A stretch of DNA of 64,000 nt from Syncephalis fuscata (lineage: Eukaryota; Zoopagomycota; Zoopagomycetes; Zoopagales; Piptocephalidaceae), in assembly GCA_025786725.1 (NCBI GenBank), contig JAHLTZ010000014.1, forward strand, positions 310,001 through 374,000. The letters run 5' to 3'. The notes beneath the pieces are model-generated. The model did not search any database. It was not told the DNA's origin and saw nothing but the letters and a program-made list of their open reading frames with translations. A program made the position numbers and the translations under genes. Of the stretch, positions 12,535-25,424 are shown one piece after another (the first letter of the stretch is position 1; each line of letters begins with the position of its first letter).

Positions 12535-13873
12535 CTAAGATGATTGTTGTAGATAGGGTTGGAGTAGGGCAAGGGCCTGTTGTAAATGGGTAACGGCCGT
12601 TGAAATATCCTCGTATTGTAGGGCACTTACAGCAAATTTGGCATGTTTTTGTGTAGCTGTAATAACTTTATGATCTGGTACTACATTCACCGTATTTGAA
12701 ACTACTTGTGCTGGTATAGTTGTAGTGGAAGCCATCGTAGTTATCGCTACATTGGCTATACTACTCTGACTAGTTGTTGTTGTTGTTGTTGTATTGATAG
12801 AACTTGATGTTGTTGGCATTGACAATGTTGGTGAGGTAGTCCATTCAGTAGATGGATCTACTGGACTTGTAGCATGTATAGAAGTAGTATCCGATAGATC
12901 ACTAGTAATGCCTATAGTTGTAGATTCTGTATCAATGGTATAAGAACCTTGCCAGCCTTCTTGTTCACTATTTGATGTTGTGGTAGTAATACCTGCTGCA
13001 GGTGTTAAAGGAGTTACCGTAATACTAAATACATTAATTAATTAATTGTACATTATTGTTATTAATAATCATCAATTACCTATCACTTTGAATGTCGTCA
13101 TTTATTTCATCTAATGTTACTGGTGGTTTTACGGGTTGTCCACTTTTAACAGCTTTAAGAATTTCCAATGCTCTCCATTTAGCATATTTAATCTTTTGGG
13201 AGATCTGATTTATATAAATATAATATAAATATAATTATAATTATTATAATAAACACTTACATCATCATCTAAATCACCAAATGTTGTACATGTTTCTAAA
13301 AATATAGCTGCTGCTTGATATGATCGTGCCGTATTTCTATAATATATAGTATATAGTATATATATATATATTGTATATATATTATAAGTATAAATAATAA
13401 ACAATCTATACTACTTACATGCCAGCTTTACCTGCACGATCTTCGTCATCAGCTCGTTTGAATATATTCAAGGCAAATTGTTCAACATAAGCTTTAGATA
13501 CAATCTTATTTTCAAGTGCTTCATGTCCAGCTAGTCCTGCTTTCTCCTATTTATACGCAGTATTTATAGTTAGTGTATAGTACTAGTACCTTATACCAGT
13601 ACTTACTTGTTCTAAACGACCCATTAAATCCATAAGGAATGCCCGACTATCGGCAGTTGTGACGCCTTTCTCAACGGCAAGCTGGGCCGCATACACATTA
13701 CCTATGCCGAGTAGCCAATACTAACCGTCAGTAGTACTCGTAATAAAAGCAGTAGTAGCTACAGCACACTTACAAAAGTAGGCAATCGCCGGATCATGCG
13801 CTTGCATCTCATTGCCTTTTATGAGAAAAGGAGCAATTAGTTTGAGATCAGTAGGGATTGACAGTGATGACAT
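12535..13873 (-). CDS. VTA1: VTA1/LIP5 family, Vps4 ATPase activator of the ESCRT pathway
   Basis: The ATG at 13871-13873 gives MSSLSIPTDLKLIAPFLIKG then NEMQAHDPAIAYF, the MIT-like N-terminal domain of Vta1. It continues YWLLGIGNVYAAQLAVEKGV and FLMDLMGRLEQ. After a Thr/Ser-rich linker the C-terminal Vta1 domain reads AQKHAKFAVSALQYEDISTA then VTHLQQALALLQPYL before the stop at 12535. In yeast this domain binds Vps4 and promotes its oligomerisation during multivesicular body sorting. The gene has about six short introns, the first with its donor at 13773. No frameshift was noticed. Confidence 0.9.
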
Positions 13874-14323
13874 ATTGCTGGCGTGTATAGATGTCTCACT
13901 ATAGAAAAGGAATAAAGAAGAAAAAGTCGGTTGAAAACGGTAGAAAGAAGGTGCTTTGGGTCAAAGAAGCAGTAATAACCATAAATAACCATAAAGCCGT
14001 AAGAATGACAGGATTGATACGTACAGACTGGGTTTTTTGTGTTTCAATTGTTGTGTGACGTCGACAGGGTAAATCTAATAGTACACTATTTAGAAATAGA
14101 CCATTGATAAGGATATGAGTAATACTCATTACATAAATAGCCTTATTGTGTTTCTTATATTTATATATATTTATATATTACATCAATTACAACAAACATT
14201 GATTAGTATAGCTATTCTTTTTGATCAATTAACTACTCTCTCTTTCTCTCCTTCTTTCTTCTTCTACTTCTTCTTCTACTTCTACTTCTCGTAACAATAT
14301 CGTTTATTTTGTAGAATAGCACT
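13874..14323. promoter_or_regulatory. Divergent intergenic region between VTA1 and the 14.3 kb gene
   Basis: About 450 bp. A CT-rich tract (repeats of CTT, TCT and CTTCTA, 14235-14290) lies just before the rightward gene and is a likely promoter element. A 76-codon minus frame at 13899-14129 has no protein-like features. Confidence 0.4.
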
Positions 14324-15692
14324 ATGAAGCAGAAGAATAAGCGACGATTTCTTTCTAGTCAACATAGTAATAGGAGTACTGATAAAAATAGAAGCAAAGA
14401 GAAAGGCAATGACACGGTTGAAAATACGTATACCAAAGCACTTGACCATAGGTTAAAACAACTTGATACGGGTATTCGTATATTAGAGGAAAAGTTGAAT
14501 GGTTTAGCACTAGTACCATCACCACTACCACCTAGCCATCCTCCTTATACACCAGAAGATATATTTAAAAAAAGCACAATAAAGACTTGTTGGCCAACAG
14601 GCAGTGAGCGCCGTTCTAGACTGGTAGCGGAAAAGAAGCAACTAGAATCACTACCCCACGCTCAGATTCATTTGGATTTCCTACAAGCACTGACTCGACC
14701 CAAGGATACAAATAATGATTTGGGAGTAAGGAATCGTGGTAAAGCACTCGGCGAACTTTATACCAATCGAGTAATAGCCTGGCATGATTTATTACAAGTT
14801 GAAGCGGAAGAGCGTAAAGCACTGCTTAACAAGCACCAACAAGGTGTACCGATGCCCAAAGAAGTATTCTTAGAGGCCGAATCACTTATAAAAAGTCAAA
14901 CTATGAAGCGATTTATTTCAGTGATTGATGAGTTACAGCATCGTACGAGTACGCTTTTTGATTCTATTATTAAGAAGAGCACCGAAATAGACTCACCACC
15001 TTTATTAACCACACCAAATGATGCAACATTCCTATCTAATAAGGCTATTTCGGATAGCATATCCACATCTACATCCACATCAATCTCTATACCATATACA
15101 TCTTATGAATCAGTAGCACATTCTACAGCTACAGCTACAGCAACTACAACACCAGGATTATTACCAAATATATCTAATAATCCAATGGTAACCACTATAC
15201 TACCCAATGATATTCATGGTAACTATTATTCTACTTCTAATCATAATTATAATTATAGTTATAACGATGTCTATAATATTAATACAAACAATTGGATATC
15301 CAATTTAATGGACTATTCATTAATAGATGGCCATTTACCTACATCTCATCTTATTATACCATGGTCTACAAGTAGTACTAGTCTATCAACAGCGTTGCCT
15401 TTATATGACAGGTAAGTTAAATGGTTTCTGTTTATATCTATCTATTATTCATACTATACATCTATTATTTATATAGTAATATTGATATGACATCTATGGC
15501 ACCAACAATGGAATTCAATTGTATAAACAAAAATGAGTCAAATGCTTTACTTTCTTTAGCTTTATCACCGGCTTCATTATCAACATCGGCTTATTATCGC
15601 CATCTTCATTTTCATCTTCATCTTCATCATTACTATTGCCACATCGTTCTAATACTGTAACGAGAAAGTCTCGTTATACTCAAGATTACTAA
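14324..15692 (+). CDS. Unrecognised coiled-coil protein with low-complexity tail
   Basis: I do not recognise this protein. Exon 1 (14324-15412) starts with a very basic stretch (MKQKNKRRFLSSQHS). A coiled-coil follows (HRLKQLDTGIRILEEKLN), then a Pro-rich spacer and a helical region to about residue 230. A Ser/Thr/Asn/Tyr-rich tail comes last. An intron at 15413-15475 leads to exon 2. In the direct frame exon 2 ends at 15660 with an unnatural His/Tyr-rich tail. One extra T near 15591 would give a Ser-rich tail ending in SNTVTRKSRYTQDY and a stop at 15692, in keeping with other homopolymer losses here. It converges with the RING/TRAF gene. Confidence 0.6.
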
Positions 15693-15804
15693 ATTCACTA
15701 TTACACTTGCATATTATTAAATAAAATATAATCTATTAATTAATATTATCTCACACACACAAATATATATATAAAAATACGATGATCATACATTCTAATA
15801 GCTA

Positions 15805-17286
15805 TTAGAGTTTTGTTTCTTGTCTTGATGTATCTAATATAACTTAATTAATCAATAGTATTTATATTATTGTTAATTCAACTTACCTGACCGTTTTAGT
15901 CGTATATTATTCCGATTATTAACACTATTACCACTACTATTACTGGTGGGTCCATGCATTAAATCGTTTAGATGTGAAGTGGGTGGTGGTGGTGGCTTGC
16001 CTCCTGTCATTAGTATTCTTAATTGATTTGCTAATGACTGACACATTGATCGAAGTGATTGGATTTCTTCTCGTTGTCGTATCATTTCTTTTGATTGTTG
16101 TGCACGATAGTTTGTATCCATAGAATCCATTTCGGTAGTTAACACAGATACTTGTTCCCGTAAACGATCTGTTTCACTCATAAGTTGATGTTGTTGTTGT
16201 TCCAAATAGGCATATACAGGTGTACCTTCATCTAACATATTATTAGGTTGTAGAGAGAGTGGATGTGCCGTGGTTAATGGTTCACGAAGACTTGTCACTT
16301 CGTGTTCTAGTGCTTGAATTCGATCAGTCAATTCACGATTTTCCATCTCTAAGCTATCTTGTCGACGACGCATCTCATCAAGTAGTGGACGGATATTAGT
16401 ATAGATACAGCTTTGTAGATGTTCACTTGAGGCTCGTCGTGTTCCTTGCCACTGACAGCCAATATCTCGATGTCGACAATGAATCTGTCGATCCATACAC
16501 TCTTCTGTATGGGCATCCAGTTGACTTAGTGGCAGTTCTGAATAACAATAGGGACAGCATACTTGAGTGCTAGTTCTGGGACAGTTCTCTCGATGTGTCT
16601 ATATATCATAGTGCATCATATTAGCACGGTATATCTATGATTTAGTTTATTCCATTACCTCCATCTCTAAATATGGGATTTTTGTCATGCAGTCATGGCA
16701 CATCTGTAATCGATGAATACACTCAAGTGCATGTGATTCTATAGCTGAAGGCGTGCCACGCTCTGTACAATTATTATGTGGACAGGCTAGTGAAATATGG
16801 ACACAATCAGTTTGCATATGTGATTTAACTTCTTGTCGTGATAGAATGCGCTCACAACCAACTGACTGGTTAGGACATTGTACACGTAGTTCATTAACCA
16901 AGTGTTGCACTACTGGATCAGCTGAGCGTATATTGGCCATAGTCAGTGACTGTCGGTCAATAGGACATATAGAGGCGACCTCAAGGGCACGAGCCAAACA
17001 TGACCGACAAAATGTATGTCTACATGCCAGTCAATGGTTATTTATTAGCTTTAATAGCCATAACACAACAGTCTGCTACTTACCCGCACGGCGTAGTTAC
17101 TGGATCGCGAAAGGGAGCTTGACAAATACAGCAGGTAAGATTAGGATTCACTGGATCAATATATTGGAATACAGCATCTTCGTCATCCCACGCGTCTGCT
17201 TGTACCGATAATGGACCCTGCTGTTGTTGTCGCGTCTCCTCCACTGACGAGGAAGAAGTAGTTACAGAATTAGTATGGTCTGTCAT
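15805..17286 (-). CDS. RING and TRAF-type zinc-finger protein, probable E3 ubiquitin ligase
   Basis: The ATG at 17286 opens a Ser/Gln-rich N-terminus. A C3HC4 RING follows: CCICQAPFRDPVTTPCG, then after an intron HTFCRSCLARALEVASICP. TRAF-type zinc fingers come next: CPNQSVGCERILSR, SLACPHNNCTERG and MDRQIHCRHRDIGCQWQGTR. A long coiled coil follows (LLDEMRRRQDSLEMENREL onward), then a Pro-rich segment. An unspliced reading ends at 15873. A good donor (CAG|GTAAGTTG) and acceptor (TATTAG) instead join a short last exon reading DTSRQETKL and stopping at 15805. There is no MATH domain. Targets are unknown. Confidence 0.83.
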
Positions 17287-17442
17287 GCCACAACTACTAT
17301 TTAAAGGAGACCAAAGTAAAAAACAACACAAAGAATAAGAAAGGAATACTTAATGAGAAAGTATTGCGTGTAATAACACTATTAATTAAATATATTATTA
17401 ACATTATTAACATTATTAATTAATTAATTATCTATTATTTAT
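17287..17442. other. Short intergenic region upstream of the RING/TRAF gene
   Basis: 156 bp of AT-rich sequence with ATTAA repeats between two leftward genes. It should hold the RING/TRAF promoter and the PDCD7 terminator. No motif stands out. Confidence 0.4.
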
Positions 17443-18730
17443 TTATTTATTAACTGTATTGGATTTAGTAGGTAGATAGGCTGATTGTCTTAAACAAGCT
17501 GCCCATTTCCTATTAGTAGGTGGTGGTGCCATTACCCAATAAGGTGGTACTTGAGATGCTCGAACTGAACTGCCCGGTTCAACAATATACTGATCCCATC
17601 CTCGTCTATATATATATATATAAAGTATTAATTAATAAATTACTATTAATCCTTCTATTCACTCTATTTACCTAATAGCCACCAACGATGCAAGACTCTG
17701 TGTAGCTTGATTATAGAATAGTTGATAAATATCCGTGTTACCATCCAACTTTGATGCTATTAACATAGATTCTACTTCAACTGATGGTACTGCTACAATA
17801 TTGGATGGATTATTCATAGCTTCCACTTGATCATAGAATGCACGGTCATCTTCAGGAAATACTTGGCCTAGTAACAATTATTAATACAATTGTATTATCC
17901 AATTATACTATTTAATATATTATGTGTAAATTTACCTGCTCGTTTTCGCTTAGCTTTCGTAATTCCCGTAATTCTTCAAGTTGTTTAATCAGTTTTTGTA
18001 GTTCTGTTTGTTTGCGTATTCCATATTTTGATATTCTTTTTGGTGGCGGTGCTTTCTTCTTTGTTATAAATAAGTATTACGTAGAAATATACAATTCTAT
18101 TCCAACTTACCATTGAACATAATTCTTTAGTAGTATCCCTTGACTGGTTATTACTATCGTTGCTATTGTTATACTGTTGTATTCTCCATTGATCTATCTC
18201 GTATAGCATCTGTTTTCTACGCTCTTCTGCGTCTTTTATTGACTTTCTTTGACGGGTACGCATTCGTTTTTGCCATGCCTATAATTAATCAGATTATCAT
18301 TTAACTAAATAGCTTATATACTATTAAACATACCTTTTTACGTTTTTGTTTGGCCAACTTGAGACTCATTCGATGCTGTGATATCTTTTTACTCTCTTCC
18401 AACTGACCTAATAGCTTTGTTATATGTCTCTACTACTAGTTAGTTATCATTTCTATTACATGTTCATAGCAAGCCATTATCACTTACTTTAAGCGTATTG
18501 GCCTGTTGTAGTTTATGTTCAATACTATTCTGTTCATTCGTGTCATTACGACAGTGTTCAATACATTCTATCAATCTATCTAGTTCCTGCTTTGTCTCTT
18601 CAATAACCACAGCTGTAGACTGCTTGTCACTACTATTACACGTCCATCGAGTTGGATTGCCTTGTTGTGATTGTTGTGCTGCTGTTTTAGCAGCCAACCA
18701 CTCATTTATCCATACTTGATCGCCCTTCAT
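17443..18730 (-). CDS. PDCD7: PDCD7 / U11-U12 snRNP 59 kDa protein, minor spliceosome
   Basis: The C-terminal exons read QSLASLVAIR, RGWDQYIVEPGSS and PPYWVMAPPPTNRKWAACL. They match the conserved end of PDCD7 (helix, W-D-Q-Y, then a Pro-rich W-V-x-P-P-P-x-N block ending in W-A). The middle is a strongly charged coiled coil (RMRTRQRKSIKDAEERRKQM onward). The 59K protein bridges U11 and U12 in the minor spliceosome and binds U11-48K, whose gene lies at 27.9-29.5 kb. I chose the start at 18730 (MKGDQVWINEWLAAKTAAQQ). An in-frame ATG at 18787 gives a longer hydrophobic N-terminus that seems less likely. Stop at 17443. About six exons. Confidence 0.82.
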
Positions 18731-18973
18731 TAGTTGACTATAACAAGAACAAGAACACAGCTCAATTAATAGTGTCAACTGAAACAACCAAAAAAGTACT
18801 ATTTATTATTATTATTATTATTAGTAAACACTAACTTTTTAAACAACCACCTCATCTTATTGAATTCCTGTATTTTTTATCAATAACCAACCATAACAAC
18901 AACAGGGCAATCCTACGGTTTTTAAGGCTTACTTTAGAAGCTGCATGCATGACTACAAGTAAAACGCGTCAAT

Positions 18974-21900
18974 ATGTCATTTACTCAGTTTCTTTTTGGT
19001 AATGTTAATGAAGAAGGTGCCGTGGACGGTGAATATCTAGATCTTGTAAGTAGACCGAGTAGTTGCGCAATGCGCTTTAAATCTAACCTAGATTGCGCTA
19101 CCAACGCCAGGAGTTGCAGGATTCTCTTCAACAAGGTGGTGCGCCCTCCATTCTTCAAGATCTATTTTCAGCCGAGACATTTGGTCTTGATGAAGGTGAT
19201 GCCGACTCTAATGCGTCTATTATGTCGCCGGCGTTCTCTTGGACGGCACCCGATGCTATGGATTTTTCAGACTTTCAGGAATTAGCTGAAGATAGCAGTG
19301 TAGCTCCTAGTGAAAGTATACCTATCGCTTCTCTTACCGATAGTTATACTGGCAAACATGATAGCAACAGCAACAACAAACAACAATAACAATAATAACA
19401 ATAAGCCTGATAGTGATCCAAGAAATACACTAGTTAATACAGCAGTAATGGAATCGTTATTAGCAAGTCTACCTAATGGAATAGATGTTGCTTCATCGCT
19501 TGAATGGATGCAACAACTGCCATTGTCATTACCGGCTATAACTGAACAATTAGCCATCATAGAAGCTGATACTATGCAAAAAGAATCACCAATCGATATT
19601 GTTAAGCGACGATATCCTAATTTTGAACCAGATCAGATTTTAAAGTTTTCAGAATTATTTGCTGAACGGCCATCTCAATCTATAAATAGAAAGAAAGGTA
19701 ATGAATTATATTAATTGTGTAATATAATACTAATAGATACTATTAGACCTTGCCACATTATTGGAAACAACACAACGGCCTAGTGATAAAATTACCTTTC
19801 CCCAATATACATCGCCTAATAAGAACAGTAATAACACGGGTTCATTCTCTTATCTATCCGATATGACATTACTGTATCATAAACCGCAAAAACAATATGC
19901 TACTATGGGATCGGAATTGGATATGGATAATGATGAAGCGCTGAATGATATAGTAGGATACATTATGTATTTATATAGATAGATAGAGTATTAATGTAAC
20001 TATTTAATGATATAGAAAGCAACAGACTTTTATTCAGTGGCACTTTCAGCATGGGAGGATAATATTCAATGGCAGGAGAAGGAGATGCCATCTTCGTAAG
20101 TTGATATAATTAATAAAGTCAATTGACTAATCATTAGTATTTAGGCCATCCAATGAAGTAATTATACTAACAGCTGATTATAATGTTAATACTAATACCA
20201 ATATTACTATTTAATAGACAAAGGCTGATTTGATGCAACATATAAGAAATCCTGATCTTGAAAATGGTGACTGGCAGGGTCAAATTGCCTGGGATGAGAA
20301 TTATGCAGCTGTTTTACGACATAATATACATGTGGAATTCAATATGAATGATCCACATATGTTATTTGAAGTGGTAGATGAGGATACTCTAGTCAATAGT
20401 AAGTAACAATAATAGTATATATATATATATATAATATCAATAATTGATAATTGATAATTGATAAAAAGAGCGACGACGTACAGCAAAAGATAATCAACCT
20501 TTTATGGTAATTATAAATGAAATGAGCATAAAATAGCCAGATTGCTAACAATTAATGATTAGTCAACGGAAATGCCATCTGATTTGAATCTATCAAATGA
20601 TAAATACTATGAAGTATCTCGTGAGGCTCGATTACAGCGAGTTCGACAAACATTTGGTCAACTTATTGTACAACATACGTTACCGGCCATTAAATTGCAA
20701 TTGCCTTATGTAAGTATTCTATAGTACAGATTAATTGTTTGATTTATTAATGATATATAGTATAAAATCCGTATGTCTAAAACAGAATTGCGCTCATTTC
20801 ATCGGCCAATGTTGTCAGCCACGGTTGGTACAAGTGGTACTTTTCAACGATTGAAAAAACTTAGTAAAAAGGAAAAGAAGGTTAAAAAGCGCAATTTATC
20901 CGAATTTATTCGTTCGGCTAAACAGCTTTCGCTTCGTGATACGGGAGATTTTGTGTTACTTGAATATTCGGTAGGTGACACTAATAAATATTGTTTTAAA
21001 TGTATCACTTACAAAACATATATATATTTAGGAGGAGAATCCACCTATTCTTTCAAATATTGGTATGGGATCAATGCTAGTCAATTATTATCGAAAAGAA
21101 GATCCACAAGATGTATTTATTCCAAAGGTAAATAGACTAGTAGGACTGATTGATCTGCCATATTATATGGATGCTAATGTTTACGTATAGTCGGATACAG
21201 GTGTACCCTTTGTTTGGAAACAACAGATGCATCGCCTTTTATGAACTTTGGCAATGTTGAACCAGGACAGACTATTACTGCATTGTATAATAATCTAGTA
21301 CGTGCACCTATATTCTCGCAAAAGGTGCCGTCAACCGATTTTTTGGTTATTAAGTAATACAATAGGAACGAAATAACAACTGCCATTTATTAATGTTGTG
21401 CATTATAGACACAAATTTGAACAAGAAACAAAGTGGTATTTAAAGGAGATTCCTAGTCTATTTGTTGTAGGACAAACGTATCCGGTTCAAGAAGTGCCTG
21501 GACCACATGCACGTAAAATTACAACTACTGTAAAGAATCGATTACAAGTAAATATTAAATTTATTAATATATTCAATAATAGTAATCATATAATGACAGG
21601 TCCTTTCATATCGATTGACTCAACGAGATTTACATCGTGGTCTTCGTATTACAAAGATTGCCAAATATTTTAATGAATTTAATGAAGCACAAATTCGTCA
21701 AAAGTTAAAGGTAGTAGTTAGATGACTAAATGGTTATTTAATTACTAATAATACTATGGGTATTAGGAATTTATGGAATATCAACGAGGAAGCCATTTGG
21801 GTCTATGGAAACCAAAGCCTAGCATGCCTATTCCAACTGAACAACAGCTTCGAAGGATGGTGACACCTGAAATGGTAAATAAGACTATTATTGATAGCAC

Positions 21901-23644
21901 AATATTAATAATGGTATGATTAGGTGTGTTTATTTGAAAGTATGCTTGTTGGACAGCGTTATTTGGAAGATGCTGGTTATGGTGCAGCTGAAGATGATGG
22001 AAATCTTGCTGATGCTGATTCAAAACTGGAATTGGAACAGCAATTGGCACCATGGATTGCTACAAAGAATTTTATTAATGCCGCTCAGGTAAATAGCGCT
22101 ATTTAGTATACTATAGCATGATATTTATTTACTTATTGCTGATAATTAGGGAAAGGCAATGCTTAAACTTTATGGACCAGGTGATCCGACTGGATGTGGC
22201 GAAGGATTTAGTTTTCTGCGTATTTCAATGAAAGACGTATTTATTCGAGCCCATGAAGATCCACAGCAGAAATTAGGTAAGTTATTATGCTACTTAGATT
22301 ATGAACAAGTATTGACCGTGTAATGAATAGCGGAAATTGATGCAAGACCAAAGAGTGCACATAGATACAATGTTGCTGAGCAACAACAAGCTTATCGTGA
22401 AGAAGTAAGTGAAGTGGTGGTTGATCTAGCATTTGTACTAATTGGCCAGTAGATTACACGAATTTGGAATACTCAAATGCAATCGCTTAGTCAGCAGACT
22501 TATCAAGAGCCGGCAGATGATGATATAGACGACGATGAAGATGAAGACGACGATGACCGCAGTGAACAAAGCGGTTATGGTCGACGTAATAGCTGGGAGG
22601 ATACAGGCGTAAGTGTTCTGGTGTTCAACATCTATTTCTAACCAGTATTATGCAGAGCTATGGCCGAGGTGGTCCATTCTCGCCTACAGCTTCTATGGGA
22701 TCAAGTGCATGGGATAGAGGCGATCATGATATGGAAGATGATATGATATCATTAACGGAAAGTCAAGGTTCTCGTACAAGTGGTGGTCCATCTCATGCCA
22801 ATCGATACTTGATTATTAAACGACGCGTAAGTATGATGACTACCTTTAGTAGTAGCTGTATTAATTAATACTTGTTTATTATTAGGTGCGACAACCCAAT
22901 GGCAACGAAGTGTGGGAAGAAGAGAGAGTAACAGAGCCAGCTGTTATTAGTGCTTATCTTCGACAACGGCAGCTGATTGAAGAAAAGACGATAGAGTAAG
23001 TAAATATAATAATGATAATAATAACGATATTAATGAATAAATCAGTGCCGAGACAATTGAAATCACTAATAATGATGAAAAGAATCGAAGATTAAAGAAA
23101 ATGTAAGTATTTTATTTAAATTATTATAATGATATAAATGCTAATATTGATTATGTTTTAGCATTATGGATCAATTGGCGAAATTGAAACGTAATCAAGA
23201 ACGCCGTCGTGCTCGTGCATTGCCAAACAGAAAAAGGAAATGACGTTTGGATTCAGAAAAGAAGGCACAACTGTAAGTGATTATAATCAACTAATCTTTT
23301 ATATCTACCTATCTATATATAAGTACTAATGATGTATTAATAGCGACGTTGTGGCAATTGTGGGCAATTAGGCCATATGAAAACAAGTCGCAAATGTCCA
23401 CTATGGAATGCTAATGGAGAACATACACGTAAAAATGAACAACCGGAAAGTTCTACTGCTGGGTAAACTATTATAAGCTACAAGTTTATATTTTGTTAGT
23501 AATGACGTAATAGTGATAATGGTTCCTCTGCAAATCGAACACAAACGGTTAAACTACGTTTGTCAACGGTTACTTTCCGTAAGTGCTAAAAAATAACTAG
23601 AAGTAGTTATCTTATTTGTATTTATAGAGGAAAAACAAGATTAA
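18974..23644 (+). CDS. TAF1: TAF1, largest TFIID subunit, without bromodomains, with three apparent frameshifts
   Basis: Exon 1 reads MSFTQFLFGNVNEEG, the TAND-type N-terminus. The DUF3591 core follows: SEFIRSAKQLSLRDTGDFVL, NIGMGSMLVNYYRK, ALYNNLVRAPIF, then LRITKIAKYFNEFNEAQIRQ. Near the end is a zinc knuckle, CGNCGQLGHMKTSRKCPLW. The protein ends soon after it with no bromodomain, as in other fungi. An acidic stretch (DDDIDDDEDEDDDD) precedes the knuckle region. The frame breaks at 19378-19382 (in an AAC repeat), near 21213 (TTTT read as TTT) and near 23222 (GG read as G). The last donor gives a stop at 23644; unspliced it would stop at 23589. TAF1 scaffolds TFIID and contacts the core promoter. 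Confidence 0.92.
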
Positions 23645-24222
23645 TCATTTAAAGTGTATAATAAAAATTGCGTTTTTAAAACTAATCGATTCACTATTGT
23701 AAGCTACTGCATGTCATTTATAAATACCTTTCTATTTTCTTTAACATAGACATGCAAAGATATACTTGTTATTGACAATTTATAATGATTATTATTGTAT
23801 TATACTCTACCAAATACTCATCATCACTTATTGTCTATTTATTTAAGTATTGTATTAAAGCAGTCTAAGCACAACTGGTGGGTTTGAGATATCAACACCA
23901 CTAATATGATTGGACTGCCAATTTAATACAAATTAGTTGTAGAGAGGAAAGAGGAAATGGAATGCAAATTGGTCGCATGTTCGGTTATCTTGGCAAAAGC
24001 AGCCCCTTGTACAACCGGTATTTGGCATCTTTATAAATTCCATTGGACATTTTAACTGGTTCAATTCTTAACTAATGACATCATTGTACTACCAACGTGG
24101 CTATATTGGACTAGATATATTCAGCTATGCATAGTTGTCATAAAGCATGGCTTATCTATAAAATGGCGCTAATTACAGCCGTTTTCTATCAAATCATCTT
24201 ATTTCATATCTATCTACTCACT
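23645..24222. repeat. Desert with a 3' remnant of family 1 (about 23,860-24,010)
   Basis: The stretch from AAAGCAGTCTAAGC through ATGATTGGACTGCC resembles the terminal exon and 3' flank of copy B (AATACAGTCTAATAG, then GTGATTGGACTGCT). No first exon or array accompanies it, so it is a truncated remnant. A TATA-like CTTTATAAATTCC lies at about 24029 and may serve the gene downstream. Confidence 0.45.
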
Positions 24223-24948
24223 ATGTTTTTTTCGTTGAAAACAATTATTCCACTTATGGCCATTGTGGGTGCAGCCATGGGACAGACATCAAATACCAGT
24301 AGTACCAAATCCTCCAAATCCATAATTTCAGATCTTTCAGATAGCTGTAGAAAAGCAATGAACGGTACTGATGTAGTACCAGAGTGCTTTGAGTCTCTAC
24401 CAAATGCCCAAAAGTCTGGTTCATTCAAGTCCGTTTGTGGAGCACCTATCGACGGTACTGCCAATCACCTTTGCACGAATGATCAAGTTAATAAGGCACT
24501 TGATACGCTTGAGAGCTCGTGCAAAGACGAGCTGGAGAAAAACCAGACGTTAGCCATTTTGACTTACCACGTCTGGCTAATTTATCCATCAACCAGAGAC
24601 GTCGGCTGTACAAAAGATGCCGATGGCTCATATTGCATTGAAAAGCTAAGCAATGCTACCGAAGCGGAGCGATGCCAAAGCTGTGGGCGCTCTGTTATTG
24701 AGGCAGGACTCAAGTGGAAACCTATTCGCTCGCCCTCGTTCATTAATGAGATGATTGGCAAGCAAACGGAATCAAGCAAGGAGTTAGCAAAGAAGTGCAA
24801 TATCACTGTTAGTGATGCATCGTCTTCATCTACAGGTTCCAACGATTCCTCGTCCTTATTTGCAAAAACCAGTCACTATATTTTCAGTCTTGCTATGGTT
24901 GGCTCAACGGCCTTTGTTGTAATTAGCGCAATGGTATTTAATCCTTAG
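24223..24948 (+). CDS. Cys-rich secreted, probably GPI-anchored surface protein
   Basis: From the ATG at 24223 the protein starts with a clean signal peptide (MFFSLKTIIPLMAIVGAAMG, cleavage likely before QTSN). An in-frame ATG at 24127 would add 32 hydrophobic residues and fits less well with secretion. The body has regularly spaced cysteines (SCRKAM, PECFES, SVCGAP, HLCTND, SSCKDE, VGCTKD, SYCIEK, RCQSCG, KKCNIT) and several N-glycosylation sites. A Ser-rich stretch then leads to a C-terminal hydrophobic tail (FSLAMVGSTAFVVISAMVF), the layout of a fungal GPI protein. No intron. It sits alone in a desert next to a decayed copy. The function is unknown; a cell-wall or host-facing role is only a guess. 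Confidence 0.8.
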   Translation: MFFSLKTIIPLMAIVGAAMGQTSNTSSTKSSKSIISDLSDSCRKAMNGTDVVPECFESLPNAQKSGSFKSVCGAPIDGTANHLCTNDQVNKALDTLESSCKDELEKNQTLAILTYHVWLIYPSTRDVGCTKDADGSYCIEKLSNATEAERCQSCGRSVIEAGLKWKPIRSPSFINEMIGKQTESSKELAKKCNITVSDASSSSTGSNDSSSLFAKTSHYIFSLAMVGSTAFVVISAMVFNP

Positions 24949-25424
24949 CTATTTCTTAATAGATTATTTGAATTAATTAGTTATTACCAATAAAATAAAT
25001 TTATCTAGTCCTTTATTGTTTTCTTTATTTATGGTTAATTATAATCATTATTCACTGACTAGACCTGTTGGATATCAAGTCAATTCAGATTTATTTTGAT
25101 TTAAAAAAGACAACGATATTTTTAGAATAATTTGCAATAACAGTTTTAGTTATGGTATGAATTACTCGTATTGTTGATGTAATTGTGCTACTATTTGATA
25201 CAATTTGGTATATATTTAATAAATACCAAAACATTTGATGACTTCCATTTAGTCCGTCCACAAGTTCTAAAGAATACCTCAATTTATTCGATTTTCAAAT
25301 ATTTATAGTACTGTATCATTAAAGAGACTACATTGATTCACATCCATCCAACTATACAAAACATGTAATGACGTAATATTTTTTTATAAAGTAACACTGA
25401 TCCATTGTCATTTTCCCTACTTTT
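24949..25424. other. Intergenic AT-rich stretch
   Basis: Contains the likely 3' end of the Cys-rich gene (AATAAAATAAAT at about 24990). No gene is recognisable. A 63-codon minus frame at 25091-25282 has no supporting features. Confidence 0.4.

Noticed and set aside
13899-14129. 76-codon minus open frame between VTA1 and the next gene
   Set aside because: No start context, no family features and a Phe-rich end caused by an AAG/AAA tract. Treated as chance.
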